This document shows positions 19,600 through 28,610 of a DNA stretch of 64,000 nt, in pieces; position 1 is the stretch's first letter, and each line of letters opens with the position of its first letter. Under the pieces are notes generated by a model that did not search any database, was not told where the DNA came from, and worked only from the letters and a program-made list of their open reading frames with translations. Origin of the DNA: Streptomyces aurantiacus. Lineage in GTDB: Bacteria; Actinomycetota; Actinomycetes; Streptomycetales; Streptomycetaceae. Both the position numbers and the translations under genes were made by a program. Location of the stretch: assembly GCF_027107535.1 (NCBI RefSeq), contig NZ_CP114283.1:2914001-2978000 (forward strand). The letters are read 5' to 3'.

Positions 19600-20793
19600 G
19601 TGTCAGGCCGACGTGCCGAGCGCCTGGCCGCACGGAGAGCGGAGCGCGGTCGTGCCGCCCGGCGCGGCGCCATGGTGGCGGTGGCCTCCGTCGTCGTCGC
19701 GGTGGGCACCGTGACGGGGATGATGTCCGCGCTGGACGACGGCCGCGGGTCCGACGAGGCACGCCCCGACGTGACCAGTTCGCCGCTGCTGCAGCCGCTG
19801 CCCGCCGTGCCGACGCCCTCACCCTCGAAGACGTCCGCCTCCCCGTCGCCGTCGCCCTCGCGGTCCAAGGCGCGGCCGAGTCCGAAGCCCTCCAGGTCCG
19901 CGTCGACGAAACCGAGGACCGAGCCCGTGTCGGTGCAGCTGTACAGCCATCCCGATTCCCAGGTCCTGGACTGGGTCCGGGCCAACCGCGACGATCCGCG
20001 CCGCCCGGTCATCGAGTCCCGGATCGCCGACCGTCCCGCCGCGGTCTGGTTCGCGGACTACACGCCGTCGAACATCACCTCCCGCGTCAGGGCGGTCACC
20101 TCGGCCGGCTCGGCGAAGGGCAGCGTCCCCGTCGTCGTCCCGTACGCGATATCGAACCGCGACTGCGGCGGGGCCTCCCAGGGCGGGGCGCCCGACCTCG
20201 GCGCGTACGACGGATGGATCCAGAAGTTCGCGGCGGGCCTCGGCTCCGATGAGGTCGTCGTGATCCTGGAGCCAGACGCGATCGCCCAGTCCGACTGCCT
20301 CTCCGAAGGCGAACGGTCCGCCCGCTTCGCCTCGCTGGCCCGCGCGGGCCGCGTCCTCAAGGCGGCGAACCCGAAGGCGCGCGTCTACTACGACGCCGGG
20401 CACTCCGACTGGAACTCGCCGGAGAAGCAGGCCGGGCTGCTGCGCAGGGCGGGCGCCGCGTCGGCCGCCTCCTCGGACGGGATCTTCAGCAACGTCTCCA
20501 ACTTCAACCGCACGGGCGACGAGGTCGCGTACGTCCGCCGGACCCTCGACGCGCTCGGCGGTCCCGCGGGCCTGGGCGCCGTCATCGACACCAGCCGCAA
20601 CGGCAACGGCGCCCCGGCCGACGGCGAGTGGTGCGACCCCTCGGGCCGCAAGCTCGGCCAGGCGCCGACCCTGAAGACCGGAGAGGCACGGATCGACGCC
20701 TACCTGTGGGTGAAGCTGCCGGGCGAGTCCGACGGCTGCAAGGGCGCGCCGGGGACGTTCACGCCCGGCTACGCCTATGACTTGGCGCGCTGA
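19600..20793 (+). CDS. Secreted glycoside hydrolase family 6 (cellulase-like)
   Basis: 397 aa. GTG at 19600 follows a strong purine-rich site at 19583-19592. A basic N-terminus with an RRAERGRAARR stretch precedes a hydrophobic segment (about residues 25-45), so the protein is exported or membrane-anchored. A Pro/Ser/Lys-rich linker (about 60-110) leads to the GH6 domain (about 115-395) with AVWFADYTPSNI, VVILEPDAIAQSDCL (general acid Asp region), RVYYDAGHSDW, FSNVSNFNR and VIDTSRNGNG. It is predicted to cleave beta-1,4-glucan with inversion. No carbohydrate-binding module is visible. Its 3' end overlaps the nucleobase permease by 19 bp. Confidence 0.9.
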   Translation: MSGRRAERLAARRAERGRAARRGAMVAVASVVVAVGTVTGMMSALDDGRGSDEARPDVTSSPLLQPLPAVPTPSPSKTSASPSPSPSRSKARPSPKPSRSASTKPRTEPVSVQLYSHPDSQVLDWVRANRDDPRRPVIESRIADRPAAVWFADYTPSNITSRVRAVTSAGSAKGSVPVVVPYAISNRDCGGASQGGAPDLGAYDGWIQKFAAGLGSDEVVVILEPDAIAQSDCLSEGERSARFASLARAGRVLKAANPKARVYYDAGHSDWNSPEKQAGLLRRAGAASAASSDGIFSNVSNFNRTGDEVAYVRRTLDALGGPAGLGAVIDTSRNGNGAPADGEWCDPSGRKLGQAPTLKTGEARIDAYLWVKLPGESDGCKGAPGTFTPGYAYDLAR

Positions 20794-22235
20794 CCACCCG
20801 CCGGACCGGAACCGGAGCCTGGCCCGCTCTCCGACCCGCTCTCCGACCCGCTCTCCGTCCCGGCCTCGGAGCTGTACGAGGACGTGCCCTCGTCGAGCAG
20901 CGGTTCCTGCGACGTGAGGTGCGCGGGGGCCATCGCCCGCAGCGCGTGGTAGCCGGTGATGACCACCACGGTGCCGAGTGCGATGCCACTCAGCGAGAAG
21001 GTGTCGGTGAACTCCATCGTGACGTTGCCGACGCCGATGATGATGCCCGCCGCGGCCGGCACCAGATTCAGCGGATTGCGCAGGTCCACCCCGGCGTTGA
21101 GCCAGATCTGCGCGCCCAGCAGGCCGATCATGCCGTACAGGATGACGGTGATCCCGCCGAGCACGCCGCCCGGAACGGCGGCCACGACCGCGCCGAACTT
21201 CGGGCAGAGGCCGAAGAGCAGGGCGAAGCCGGCGGCGGCCCAGTAGGCGGCCGTCGAGTAGACGCGGGTCGCGGCCATGACGCCGATGTTCTCGGAGTAC
21301 GTCGTGTTGGGCGGGCCGCCCACGGCCGTGGAGAGCATCGAGCCGACACCGTCCGCGGAGATCGCGGTGCCCAGCCTGTCGTCCAGCGAGTCACCGGTCA
21401 TCTCGCCGACGGCCTTCACATGGCCCGCGTTCTCGGCGACCAGCGCGATGACGACGGGCAGCGCGACGAGGATCGCCGACCACTCGAACGACGGGCCGTG
21501 GAAGGCGGGCAGCCCGATCCAGTCGGCTTTCCCCACACCGGAGAGGTCGAGCCGCCAGTGGTCGACGAGCCTGCCGCTCGCGTCGAGCGAGTGGATCCGC
21601 CCGAAGACGCGGTCGAAGACCCACGAGATCCCGTACCCGAAGACCAGCCCGAGGAAGATCGCGATCCGTGACCAGAATCCGCGCAGGCACACCACGGCCA
21701 GCCCGGTGAACAGCATCACCAGGAGAGCCGTCCACTGGTCCTGCGGCCAGTAGGTGGCGGCGGTGACCGGCGCCAGGTTGAAGCCGATCAGCATGACGAC
21801 GGCGCCCGTCACGATGGGCGGCATCGCGGCGTGGATGATCCGCGCCCCGAAGCGCTGCACCGCGAGGCCGACCAGGAACAGGGCGACGCCCACGACGAAC
21901 ACGGCACCGGTCACGGTCGCGCTGGTGCCGCCCTGCGCGCGGATCACCGCGGCGACGCCCACGAAGGAGAGCGAACAGCCCAGATAGCTGGGCACCCGGC
22001 CGCGGGTCGCGAGCAGGAAGATCACCGTCGCGACACCCGACATCATGATCGCGAGGTTCGGGTCCAGGCCCATCAGGACCGGCGCGACGAAGGACGCCCC
22101 GAACATGGCCACCACATGCTGGGCGCCGAGGCCGGCGGTACGGGGCCACGAGAGCCGTTCGTCGGGGCGGACGACCGCCCCAGGAGCGGGCGTTCGCCCG
22201 TCACCGTGCAGCTTCCAGCGCACGCCGAGGTCCAT
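20775..22235 (-). CDS. NCS2-family nucleobase:cation symporter (uracil/xanthine permease)
   Basis: 486 aa, 14 predicted helices. The NCS2 signature lies around VALPVVIALVAENAGHVKAV, with the substrate-binding Glu of ENAGH, followed by GVGSMLSTAVGGPPNTTYSENIGVMAAT, the second half-helix motif with NTTYSENIG. It imports uracil, xanthine or urate with protons. The final 30 residues are a low-complexity ESGSESGSESG tail encoded by 12-bp tandem repeats. The spacer to the upstream MFS gene contains a GC-rich minisatellite. Confidence 0.92.
   Translation of the reverse strand: MDLGVRWKLHGDGRTPAPGAVVRPDERLSWPRTAGLGAQHVVAMFGASFVAPVLMGLDPNLAIMMSGVATVIFLLATRGRVPSYLGCSLSFVGVAAVIRAQGGTSATVTGAVFVVGVALFLVGLAVQRFGARIIHAAMPPIVTGAVVMLIGFNLAPVTAATYWPQDQWTALLVMLFTGLAVVCLRGFWSRIAIFLGLVFGYGISWVFDRVFGRIHSLDASGRLVDHWRLDLSGVGKADWIGLPAFHGPSFEWSAILVALPVVIALVAENAGHVKAVGEMTGDSLDDRLGTAISADGVGSMLSTAVGGPPNTTYSENIGVMAATRVYSTAAYWAAAGFALLFGLCPKFGAVVAAVPGGVLGGITVILYGMIGLLGAQIWLNAGVDLRNPLNLVPAAAGIIIGVGNVTMEFTDTFSLSGIALGTVVVITGYHALRAMAPAHLTSQEPLLDEGTSSYSSEAGTESGSESGSESGPGSGSGPAGGQRAKS
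20823..20858. repeat. Three tandem 12-bp repeats in the permease 3' end
   Basis: The unit CCCGCTCTCCGA occurs at 20823, 20835 and 20847 (the last ends in T). On the coding strand it gives the ESGSESGSESG tail, so copy number can change without a frameshift. Confidence 0.7.
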
Positions 22236-22294
22236 GGTGGGTCTTCGCTTTCTCTGTACCGGTGATTCCGTATGTGAAGATCAGCGCCATGCTA

Positions 22295-22350
22295 GGCCGG
22301 AGCCGGAGCCGGAGCCGGAACGGGAGCCGGAGCCGGAACGGGAGCGGGGG
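22295..22350. repeat. GGAGCC minisatellite
   Basis: A run of GGAGCC hexamers with GGAACG interruptions forms two near-identical 18-bp blocks. It occupies the spacer between the MFS stop (22356) and the permease start (22235) and probably varies in length between strains. Confidence 0.7.
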
Positions 22351-22355
22351 ACGGT

Positions 22356-23570
22356 TCAGGTCCTGGGACCGGGGACCTTCGCGTCAGCGGCGGTGACCGC
22401 TTCGCCCGTCCGGCGGCCGCTGGCACGCAGGACGCCCGCGAACGCGGCGAGCCCGAAGGCCAGGACGGTCACCAGGACGAACGACGTCACCAGGCTCGTC
22501 GCGTCGGCGACGGTACCGATCGCGGAGGGCGCGATCAGGCCCGAGGTGTACGTGATGGTGGCGACGCCCGCGATGGCCTGGGCCGGGTTGGGGCCGCTGC
22601 GACCGGCCGCGGCGAAGCAGAGCGGCACGACCACGGCGATACCGAGGCCCAGCAGCGCGAAGCCGGTCATGGCCACGGCGGCGTTGTCCGCCGCGACGAC
22701 GAGCACGCCGCCGAGGGTGGCGAGCACGCCGCTGACCCGGACGGTGCGGACCGGGCCGAACCTGTCCACCACCGCGTCACCGGCGAACCGCGCGAGGGCC
22801 ATGGTGAGCGTGAATCCGGTCGTGGACGCGGCGGCGAGTCCCGCGGAACTGCCGAGGACGTCCCGCAGATAGACGGCCGACCAGTCCAGGCTCGCGCCCT
22901 CCGCGAACACCGCGCAGAAGCCGATCGCGCCGATGAGCAGGGCCGACCTCGGAGGCAGCGCGAAGCGCGGGGGCGGTTCCTCGTCCTCGGTGGCGCGCAG
23001 GTCCAGTACGCCCTGGCAGGCGGCCAGGCCGACGAGGGTGAGTGTCACCGCCGCGAGCGCGTGGTGCAGCCGGGCGTCCGAGCCCAGGTGCGCGGCGAGC
23101 GTGCCGGCGGCTGAGCCGATCAGGGCGCCCGCGCTCCACATGCCGTGCAGCCCGGACATGATCGACTTGTCCAGCCGGTTCTCCACCTCGACACCCAGGG
23201 CGTTCATCGCCACGTCCGCCATGCCCGCCGTCGCGCCGTAGACGAACAGGGCCAGACACAGGGTGAGCAGGTTCGGCGCGAGTGACGGCAGTACGAGCGC
23301 GAGTGTCCACAGCGCCATGAGCCCGCGCAGGGCGGTGCGGGCGCCGAAGCGGTGGCTGACGCTGCCCGCGAGCGGCATCGCCACGGACGCGCCGATCGCG
23401 GGGAAGGCGAGCGCGAGGCCGAGCTGACCCGCGCTCACCGACGCGTGGTCCTGGATCCACGGAACGCGCGTCGCGAACGAACCGGCGACGGCCCCGTGCA
23501 CGGCGAACACCGCCGAGACGGCGTACCGGGAGCGCTTCACGTCGCGCTCCTCGTAGACCACTGCGCTCAT
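22356..23570 (-). CDS. MFS transporter controlled by the adjacent ROK regulator
   Basis: 404 aa, 12 helices. Starts at ATG 23568-23570 with a GGGAGGGG site upstream. Resembles the fucose/sugar-like or YbjJ-type MFS proteins (AVHGAVAGSFATRVPWIQDH, GMADVAMNALGVEVE, SGLHGMWSAGALIGS). The substrate is not clear; a small sugar or drug is likely. Divergent from the ROK regulator, with a perfect 23-bp inverted repeat 43-65 bp from its start, so repression by that protein is probable. Confidence 0.87.
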   Translation of the reverse strand: MSAVVYEERDVKRSRYAVSAVFAVHGAVAGSFATRVPWIQDHASVSAGQLGLALAFPAIGASVAMPLAGSVSHRFGARTALRGLMALWTLALVLPSLAPNLLTLCLALFVYGATAGMADVAMNALGVEVENRLDKSIMSGLHGMWSAGALIGSAAGTLAAHLGSDARLHHALAAVTLTLVGLAACQGVLDLRATEDEEPPPRFALPPRSALLIGAIGFCAVFAEGASLDWSAVYLRDVLGSSAGLAAASTTGFTLTMALARFAGDAVVDRFGPVRTVRVSGVLATLGGVLVVAADNAAVAMTGFALLGLGIAVVVPLCFAAAGRSGPNPAQAIAGVATITYTSGLIAPSAIGTVADATSLVTSFVLVTVLAFGLAAFAGVLRASGRRTGEAVTAADAKVPGPRT

Positions 23571-23612
23571 GCTTCTGGCCCCTCCCTGCCCTCTTTCCCT
23601 CTCCGCCGTAAA

Positions 23613-23635
23613 CTATCAGGCAGCCTGCCTGATAG
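23613..23635. promoter_or_regulatory. Perfect 23-bp operator between MFS and ROK genes
   Basis: CTATCAGGCAG-C-CTGCCTGATAG: 11-bp arms around a single central base. It is AT-richer than the surroundings and lies in the divergent promoter region, as expected for a homodimeric HTH regulator. Confidence 0.8.
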
Positions 23636-23690
23636 ATAGACGACATTGGGCCCCGCCGCCCGGGCGCCCCTGATCTGGAAGGATCCCGGC

Positions 23691-24899
23691 ATGCCCGCAT
23701 CTCCGAGCACCGCCCGGGCCATCAACGACCGGCTCGCCCTGCGTCTTCTCCAGCAGGAAGGCCCTTTGACGGCAGGCCAGTTGAAGCAGCTCACCGGCCT
23801 GTCCCGGCCCTCGGTCGCCGACCTCGTGGAACGGCTCGCCGCCGCCGGCCTGGTCGGCGTGGTGGGGGAGTCGGGCGAGCAGCGGCGCGGCCCGAACGCC
23901 CGGCTGTACGGCATCGTCGCCGACCGGGCGCACCTGGCGGCCCTCGACGTCCGCACCGAGGGCGTGGCCGTGGTCGTCGCGGATCTGCTGGGCTCGGTGC
24001 TGGCCGAGGCGTCGGTGCCGATCGCGTACGAGACGGACACCGGGCCCGCCGTCGAGCAGGCGGTCGCGCTGGTCGAACGCACGGCCAAGGAGGCCGGCGT
24101 CGAGCGGCTGCACACCATCGGCATCGGTGCCCCCGGCCTGATCGACCCCGCCACGGGTGAACTCCGCGACTCCTCCGGACTGCCCGAATGGCACCGGCGG
24201 CTCGCCGCCGTCCTCCAGGAGCGGCTTTCGGCCCGCGTCCTCGTCGAGAACGAGACCAACCTGGCGGCCCTGGCCGAGCAGCGCGACGGGGCCGCCCGTG
24301 ACCGCGACACCTTCGTGCTGCTCTGGCTCGGCCACGGCATCGGTGCCGCCGTGGTCCTCGACGGTGTGCTGCGCCGGGGCGCCTCGGGCGGCACCGGCGA
24401 GATCGGCTTCCTGCCGGTGCCGGGTACGGACGGCCTGCCGTCCGCGACGGGCTGCGACGGCGGCTTCCACTCCCTGGCGGGCGCCGCCGCGATCGCCGAA
24501 CTGGCGCGCCGGTACGGCGTCGTGGCGGCCGTCGCGTCCCATGAACCGCATGCGGCGTCACTGGTGCGGGAGGCGGTGTCGCGGGCCCCCGGCCCGGTCG
24601 CCGGACCGTTGTCCGACGCCGCCTCGGGATTCCTCGACGTGCTCGCCGACCGCGTCACCCTCGGCGCCGCGTCGGTGATCGCCGTGCTGGATCCCGGATG
24701 CGTGGTCCTCGCGGGGGAGATCGGGCGGGCCGGCGGCGAGGTGCTCGCCGCCCGGGTGCGGGACCGGCTCGGCCGGATGTCGCCGCTGCCCACGGAGGTG
24801 CGGGCCGGCGCCCTGGGCGGCGGCGCCGTCCTGCGCGGGGCGCTGCTGATGGCGCGTGACGGGGCCCAGGACGAGCTGTTCGCGCCTCCGGAGAGGTGA
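23691..24899 (+). CDS. ROK-family transcriptional regulator
   Basis: 402 aa. An N-terminal winged HTH (about residues 8-70: LALRLLQQEGPLTAGQLKQ and LSRPSVADLVERLAAAGLV) is joined to an actin-like ROK domain. ATG 23691 is chosen for the GGAAGGA at 23677-23683. The sugar-binding ENETNLAALAE and GIGAAVVLDG motifs are present. The usual zinc His of GEIGH is Phe (GEIGF), and the Cys-rich CGxxGC loop has only one Cys. It is therefore probably a ligand sensor without kinase activity. It likely represses the divergent MFS gene through the 23613-23635 palindrome. Confidence 0.9.
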   Translation: MPASPSTARAINDRLALRLLQQEGPLTAGQLKQLTGLSRPSVADLVERLAAAGLVGVVGESGEQRRGPNARLYGIVADRAHLAALDVRTEGVAVVVADLLGSVLAEASVPIAYETDTGPAVEQAVALVERTAKEAGVERLHTIGIGAPGLIDPATGELRDSSGLPEWHRRLAAVLQERLSARVLVENETNLAALAEQRDGAARDRDTFVLLWLGHGIGAAVVLDGVLRRGASGGTGEIGFLPVPGTDGLPSATGCDGGFHSLAGAAAIAELARRYGVVAAVASHEPHAASLVREAVSRAPGPVAGPLSDAASGFLDVLADRVTLGAASVIAVLDPGCVVLAGEIGRAGGEVLAARVRDRLGRMSPLPTEVRAGALGGGAVLRGALLMARDGAQDELFAPPER

Positions 24900-24937
24900 C
24901 CTGGGCGGGACCTGCCCGCGCCCGTTTCCGGAACGGA

Positions 24938-24980
24938 GACCCGGCGGCGGGGCAAGGGCCTCCGTCACCGCCGCCGGGTC
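24938..24980. terminator. Strong stem-loop terminator
   Basis: GACCCGGCGGCGG (24938-24950) pairs perfectly with CCGCCGCCGGGTC (24968-24980). It ends the ROK gene and would also stop leftward transcription from the orphan promoter at 25033-25075. Confidence 0.85.
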
Positions 24981-25032
24981 GATCTGGGGCGGGCCGGCGA
25001 ACGCGGACCCGAAGAGGCGTCGGTGAACGCAG

Positions 25033-25075
25033 ACCCTAGAGAGGACTAGACCACTCCGTCAATAGGTATGGACCA
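25033..25075 (-). promoter_or_regulatory. Orphan chitinase-type promoter with DasR-like repeats
   Basis: On the minus strand: -35 TTGACG (25057-25062), an 18-bp spacer, -10 TAGGGT (25033-25038). Two half-palindromes, GGACTAGACCA (25043-25053) and GGTATGGACCA (25065-25075), match in sequence and spacing those of the real chitinase promoter at 40129-40169. No gene follows: only about 130 bp separate it from the ROK stop. It is either the relic of a deleted chitinase or drives a short RNA of about 90 nt ending at the 24938-24980 hairpin. Confidence 0.7.
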
Positions 25076-25218
25076 GTACCAAGACGCCTCGTTCGCGGGG
25101 AACTTGACGCGTCACGAGTGTCCCGTGAAGTCCATCGGTACACCTTGTGAGCCACCCCACAGCATTCACCCGCATGGGCGTCGATCAGGCGTGGCACACT
25201 GAGTCTGTACCAGAAGCA

Positions 25219-25345
25219 GCGCACTCCGGGGTCGGTGAAAGTCCGAACCGGCGGTTACAGTCCGCGACCCGGTCGCTTCCAGCGGCCGGTTGACCAGGTG
25301 AAATTCCTGGACCGACGGTTAAAGTCCGGATGGGAGGCAGTGCGC
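25219..25345 (+). ncRNA. FMN riboswitch (RFN element)
   Basis: Closing stem P1 GCGCACT (25219-25225) pairs with AGTGCGC (25339-25345). Between them are the conserved RFN blocks GGTCGGTGAAAGTCCGAACC, GGCGGTTACAGTCCGCGACC, CAGGTGAAATTCCTGG and ACCGACGGTTAAAGTCCGGA. It binds flavin mononucleotide and represses the riboflavin operon that starts 153 nt downstream. The start codon is preceded by AGGAGGA, so control of translation or of premature termination are both possible. Confidence 0.96.
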
Positions 25346-25498
25346 GGCGGGCGGGCATTCGTGCGCGCCGCCGTCTGTTTCGACGTGTCCCACGGGCACG
25401 TCCTACGCGGCGTCGCCCCCGGTGTCCTCGTCCGCTCACAGCTGTCGTCATCGACAGGCCCCGGAGTCCGTGCCCTATGAGGCAGGAGGACCCGGGAA

Positions 25499-26134
25499 GT
25501 GTTCACCGGAATCGTCGAAGAGCTGGGTGAAGTCACCGCCGTCGAGAACCTCGGCGACGCCTCCCGTTTCCGGCTCCGTGGCCCCGTGGTCACCGAAGGT
25601 GCACGTCACGGGGACTCCATCGCCGTCAACGGCGTCTGTCTGACGGTCGTCGACCACGAGGACGGCGAGTTCACCGCCGACGTGATGGCGGAGACCCTGA
25701 ACCGCTCCAGTCTCGGCGTCCTCACCGTCGGCTCCCGCGTCAACCTCGAACGGCCCATGGCCGTGGGTGAGCGCCTCGGCGGGCACATCGTGCAGGGCCA
25801 TGTGGACGGCACGGGCGAGGTCGTCGAGCGCAAGCCGTCCGAGCACTGGGAGATCGTGAAGATCTCGCTGCCCGCGGACCTCTCGCGCTACGTCGTCGAG
25901 AAGGGCTCCATCACCGTCGACGGCATCAGCCTGACCGTCGTCGACGCCGGGCCCGACTTCTTCACCGTCAGCCTCATCCCGACCACCCTCGACCTCACCA
26001 CGCTGGGCCGCAAGCAGCCCGGCGACCCGGTCAACCTCGAGGTCGACGTGATCGCCAAGTACGTCGAGCGCCTGCTCGGCCCGCGGGGACAGCAGCCGGC
26101 CGGCCTGCCCGGCATTCAGGGAGCGACCTCGTGA
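25499..26134 (+). CDS. ribE: Riboflavin synthase alpha subunit
   Basis: Dismutates two 6,7-dimethyl-8-ribityllumazine molecules to riboflavin and a pyrimidine. 211 aa built of two lumazine-binding barrel repeats, starting with the invariant [10 protein letters not shown]. The repeats show NGVCLTVV and DGISLTVV, and the substrate motif [14 protein letters not shown] is present. GTG 25499 has AGGAGGA 8 nt upstream. First gene after the FMN riboswitch; its TGA overlaps the GTG of the transporter gene. Confidence 0.97.
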   Translation: MFTGIVEELGEVTAVENLGDASRFRLRGPVVTEGARHGDSIAVNGVCLTVVDHEDGEFTADVMAETLNRSSLGVLTVGSRVNLERPMAVGERLGGHIVQGHVDGTGEVVERKPSEHWEIVKISLPADLSRYVVEKGSITVDGISLTVVDAGPDFFTVSLIPTTLDLTTLGRKQPGDPVNLEVDVIAKYVERLLGPRGQQPAGLPGIQGATS

Positions 26135-26775
26135 ACTGGCTGAACTCAGAGGCGTTCACGCTCTTCGGCCAGCACATCAAGTGGGCCGACATGATCGGCA
26201 ACGTGATCGGGCTGCTCGGCCTCGCCCTCGGCTGGCGCCGCTCCATCTGGACCTGGCCCGTCCAGTTCCTGTCCGGCGCCATCCTCCTCGCGGCCTTCGC
26301 CACCGCACACCTCTCGGGCAGCGCGGGCAAGCAGCTGGTCGTCATGGCCGTCGCGGTGTGGGGCTACTGGCAGTGGAACCGCGGCCGGGGCACCGCCCAG
26401 GACGGCTCCATCGCCGTCCGGTTCGCCACCTGGCGCGAGCGCGGATACCTGCTCGGAGGCGCCGCCGTCGGCACCCTCGCGGTCGGGAGCCTCTTCACGG
26501 CGTACCCGTCGCTCTCCTGGGACCCCTGGCCCGACGCGTACATCTTCGTCGGCACGATCGTCGCGATGTACGCCCAGGCGCGCGGCATGGTCGAGTTCTG
26601 GTTCGCCTGGCTGCTCGTCGACCTCGTGGGCGTGCCGCTCAACTTCGCCAACGGCTTCGCCTTCTCCGGCTTCGTCTACATCATCTACGGCGCGCTCGTC
26701 CTGTGGGGCATGCGCGACTGGTGGCTGCGCTCCCGCAAGGCCGGGCAGCCCTCCCTGGAAGGAGTCCCGGCATGA
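26131..26775 (+). CDS. ribM: PnuC/RibM-family riboflavin transporter
   Basis: 214 aa, seven or eight predicted membrane helices, PnuC fold. PnuC-family features include the W-rich helix GYWQWNRG and the closing segment [25 protein letters not shown]. When placed in FMN-riboswitch operons these proteins (RibM) take up riboflavin by facilitated diffusion, as shown for the Streptomyces davawensis and Corynebacterium homologues. It overlaps ribE by 4 bp and ribBA by 4 bp. Nicotinamide riboside transport is less likely in this context. Confidence 0.9.
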   Translation: MNWLNSEAFTLFGQHIKWADMIGNVIGLLGLALGWRRSIWTWPVQFLSGAILLAAFATAHLSGSAGKQLVVMAVAVWGYWQWNRGRGTAQDGSIAVRFATWRERGYLLGGAAVGTLAVGSLFTAYPSLSWDPWPDAYIFVGTIVAMYAQARGMVEFWFAWLLVDLVGVPLNFANGFAFSGFVYIIYGALVLWGMRDWWLRSRKAGQPSLEGVPA

Positions 26776-28070
26776 CAAGCGCACCTGTCTGGTACAGCAC
26801 CGGGCATGATCAGGACACCTCGGACTTCGCTCTCGACCCGGTCGAGAAGGCCGTCGCGGACATCGCCGCGGGCCGCCCGGTCGTGGTCGTCGACGACGAG
26901 GACCGGGAGAACGAGGGCGACCTCGTCATCGCCGCCGAGAAGGCGACCCCCGAGATCATCGCCTTCATGATGAGCGAGTGCCGCGGTCTGATCTGCGCGC
27001 CCATGGAAGGCGACGAACTCGACCGCCTCCAGCTCCCGCAGATGGTCGAGAACAACACCGAGTCGATGCGTACCGCCTTCACGGTCTCCGTCGACGCGGG
27101 CCCCGCCCACGGCGTGACCACCGGCATCTCCGCCGCCGACCGCGCCACCACGCTCCAGCTCCTCGCCGGCGGACAGGCCGCGGCGACCGACTTCGTCCGC
27201 CCCGGCCACATCTTCCCGCTGCGCGCCAAGCCCGGCGGCGTGCTCGTCCGCAACGGCCACACCGAGGCCGCCGTCGACCTCGCCCGGCTCGCGGGCCTGC
27301 GGCCGGCCGGCGCCATCGTGGAGATCGCCGGCGAGGACGGGCGGATGCTGCGCCTGCCCGAGCTGATCCCGTTCGCCCGCAAGCACGGGCTGACGATCAT
27401 CTCCATCGAGGACCTGATCGCCTACCGCCGCACCGCCGAGCCCACGGTCCGGCGCGAGGCCAAAACCCATCTGCCCACCGCCTTCGGCGAGTTCACGGCC
27501 TACGGCTACCGCTCCACCGTCGACGGTGTCGAGCACGTCGCACTCGTCCACGGCGAGATCGGCGACGGCGACGACGTCCTCGTGCGCGTCCACTCCGAAT
27601 GCCTCACCGGCGACGTCTTCCACTCGCTGCGCTGCGACTGCGGCCCCCAGCTCGAAGCCTCCCTGCAGCGCATCCAGGCGGAGGGACGCGGCGTCGTCGT
27701 CTACCTCCGCGGTCACGAGGGACGCGGCATCGGGCTCCTGTCCAAGCTGCGCGCGTACGAGCTCCAGGAGCGCGGCCGCGACACCCTCGACGCCAACCTC
27801 GAACTCGGCCTGCCCGCCGACGCCCGCGACTACGCTGCCGGCGCGCAGATCCTGGAGGACCTCGGCGTCCGCAGCCTGCGGCTGATGACCAACAACCCCG
27901 ACAAGACCGACGCGCTCGTCCGCCACGGCCTCAAGGTCACCGACCGCGAGCCGATGCCCGTACAGGCGGGCGAGCACAACCTCCACTACCTGCGCACCAA
28001 GCGGGACCGGATGGGGCACGACCTGCCCTGGCTGGACACGACCACCGTGTCCGCCTGCGGCAACCAGTAA
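26772..28070 (+). CDS. ribBA: Bifunctional DHBP synthase / GTP cyclohydrolase II
   Basis: 432 aa. Residues about 20-220 form the RibB domain (ribulose 5-phosphate to 3,4-dihydroxy-2-butanone 4-phosphate) with [12 protein letters not shown] and [15 protein letters not shown]. Residues about 225-425 form the RibA domain (GTP to the diaminopyrimidine) with the zinc site [17 protein letters not shown] and catalytic [12 protein letters not shown]. Both active sites look intact. It supplies both precursors for lumazine. Starts in the ATGA overlap with ribM; ribD, needed for the next steps, is not in this window. Confidence 0.97.
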   Translation: MTSAPVWYSTGHDQDTSDFALDPVEKAVADIAAGRPVVVVDDEDRENEGDLVIAAEKATPEIIAFMMSECRGLICAPMEGDELDRLQLPQMVENNTESMRTAFTVSVDAGPAHGVTTGISAADRATTLQLLAGGQAAATDFVRPGHIFPLRAKPGGVLVRNGHTEAAVDLARLAGLRPAGAIVEIAGEDGRMLRLPELIPFARKHGLTIISIEDLIAYRRTAEPTVRREAKTHLPTAFGEFTAYGYRSTVDGVEHVALVHGEIGDGDDVLVRVHSECLTGDVFHSLRCDCGPQLEASLQRIQAEGRGVVVYLRGHEGRGIGLLSKLRAYELQERGRDTLDANLELGLPADARDYAAGAQILEDLGVRSLRLMTNNPDKTDALVRHGLKVTDREPMPVQAGEHNLHYLRTKRDRMGHDLPWLDTTTVSACGNQ

Positions 28071-28090
28071 CTCAGAGCACGAGGAGACAC

Positions 28091-28576
28091 GTGAGCGGCA
28101 AGGGCGCACCCGAACTGTCCGTACGCAACTGCGGTGACCTGCGGGTCGCCGTCATCGCGGCACAGTGGCACACGAAGGTGATGGACGGACTCGTCGACGG
28201 CGCCCTGCGCGCCCTGCACGAGCTGGGAATCGACGAGCCGACCCTCCTGCGGGTCCCCGGCAGCTTCGAACTGCCGGTCGTCGCGAAGGTCCTCGCGGGC
28301 CGCGGCTACGACGCGATCGTCGCGCTCGGCGTCGTCATCCGCGGCGGCACACCCCACTTCGAGTACGTGTGCCAGGGCGTCACCCAGGGCCTCACCCAGG
28401 TCTCCATCGACACCGGGGTCCCCATCGGCTTCGGCGTGCTGACCTGTGACACCGAGGAACAGGCCCTGGACCGCGCGGGCATCGAGGGCTCGAACGAGGA
28501 CAAGGGGCACGAGGCGGTGACGGCGGCCGTGGCGACCGCGGCCACCCTCCGCTCAGTATCCGAACCCTGGCGCTGA
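28091..28576 (+). CDS. ribH: 6,7-dimethyl-8-ribityllumazine synthase
   Basis: 161 aa; condenses the diaminopyrimidine with dihydroxybutanone phosphate. Visible motifs: [46 protein letters not shown] with the catalytic His, and [19 protein letters not shown] 28091 follows GAGGAG. It probably assembles as the icosahedral or pentameric lumazine synthase. Last riboflavin gene; hisE follows after 34 bp. Confidence 0.97.
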   Translation: MSGKGAPELSVRNCGDLRVAVIAAQWHTKVMDGLVDGALRALHELGIDEPTLLRVPGSFELPVVAKVLAGRGYDAIVALGVVIRGGTPHFEYVCQGVTQGLTQVSIDTGVPIGFGVLTCDTEEQALDRAGIEGSNEDKGHEAVTAAVATAATLRSVSEPWR

Positions 28577-28610
28577 CGCGGGCCGCCGAGCGCGTAGGGT
28601 GAGGACCACC

